A DNA stretch of 42,910 nucleotides, from the NCBI GenBank assembly GCA_020845695.1, contig JADLFG010000047.1:1-42910 (forward strand), written 5' to 3'. Positions 42,905-42,910 of this stretch are shown in pieces (position 1 is the first letter of the stretch; every line of letters begins with the position of its first letter). This DNA comes from Thermoleophilia bacterium (GTDB lineage Bacteria; Actinomycetota; Thermoleophilia; Gaiellales; Gaiellaceae). Below the pieces are notes generated by a model. That model saw only the letters and a program-made list of their open reading frames with translations. It was not told where the DNA came from and did no database searches. Both the position numbers and the translations under genes were made by a program.

Positions 42905-42910
42905 ATGCCG
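42905..42910 (+). CDS. Start of a gene running off the right edge (possibly a transposase)
   Basis: ATG CCG with AGGAGG 6 nt upstream. Only two codons are visible. The preceding segment (about 42795-42904), with a hairpin masking the Shine-Dalgarno, resembles the left end of an insertion sequence, perhaps IS1380-like; this is a guess from layout and from the CGGATCTTTCAGTAGG segment. Confidence 0.35.

Overview
The window is very GC-rich, gene-dense bacterial chromosome with many GTG starts, ATGA/GTGA gene overlaps and several promoters that end 6 nt before the start codon, as in leaderless transcripts. Together with the AcnA-type aconitase, DUF1918 proteins, tandem universal stress proteins, SigA-like short sigma factors and an archaeal-type fructose-bisphosphate aldolase/phosphatase, this points to a deep-branching actinobacterium, most likely Thermoleophilia (Gaiellales/Solirubrobacterales-like). 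That placement is inference; there is no rRNA here.

Layout. 1-2977: esterase start (partial) and aconitase. 3056-9660: two small unknown proteins, a NarL-type response regulator, a three-gene ABC-2 exporter, and a membrane-anchored GAF-GAF histidine kinase whose first GAF keeps the His-Pro-Pro heme motif of the mycobacterial oxygen sensors DosS/DosT. 9795-11771: sigma factor and carbamate kinase. 11867-17773: acetyl-CoA synthetase, pyruvate dehydrogenase-type E1 alpha, E1 beta, (divergent DUF1918), Hsp20, E2 and an acyl carrier protein. 17782-24825: small unknown protein, L,D-transpeptidase, ribosome hibernation factor, phosphoribosyltransferase, Lon-like protease, second sigma factor. 24941-27649: lipoprotein, FBP aldolase/phosphatase, DUF1122-like protein. 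27646-35183: universal stress proteins (five domains in four genes), CBS-BON protein, nicotinate phosphoribosyltransferase, double DUF1918 protein and a GNAT/acyl-CoA synthetase fusion. 35312-40437: GAF-GGDEF-GAF-HD-GYP protein, a membrane-anchored ECF-type sigma factor with a Pro/Glu-rich tail, a PAS protein. 40518-42910: small genes, a toxin remnant, tRNA-fMet, Ppx/GppA phosphatase, tRNA-Leu and the start of what looks like an insertion sequence.

How it fits together. Reading the intergenic regions shows one promoter architecture repeated ten times (elements A-J): a T-rich block ending in CCG, a GATC-like block 15 nt later, GATG 31 nt after the first block, and an actinobacterial-type -10 hexamer (KAnnnT-like) 24 nt after the G of GATG, so that GATG sits where a -35 box would be. 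These ten promoters precede the Acs-PDH operon, Hsp20-E2-ACP, hibernation factor-phosphoribosyltransferase-Lon, CBS-BON-Usp, Usp-DUF1918-PncB, both sigma factors, the c-di-GMP enzyme and two unknown small genes. The gene content closely parallels the mycobacterial DosR dormancy regulon (HspX, Usp, Hrp1, PncB2, Rv0571c-like phosphoribosyltransferase, DUF1918 Rv0569, Rv0079 hibernation factor) although the DNA element is not the DosR palindrome. My main proposal is therefore a complete hypoxia/dormancy-type regulon island with its own sensor, regulator and promoter code.
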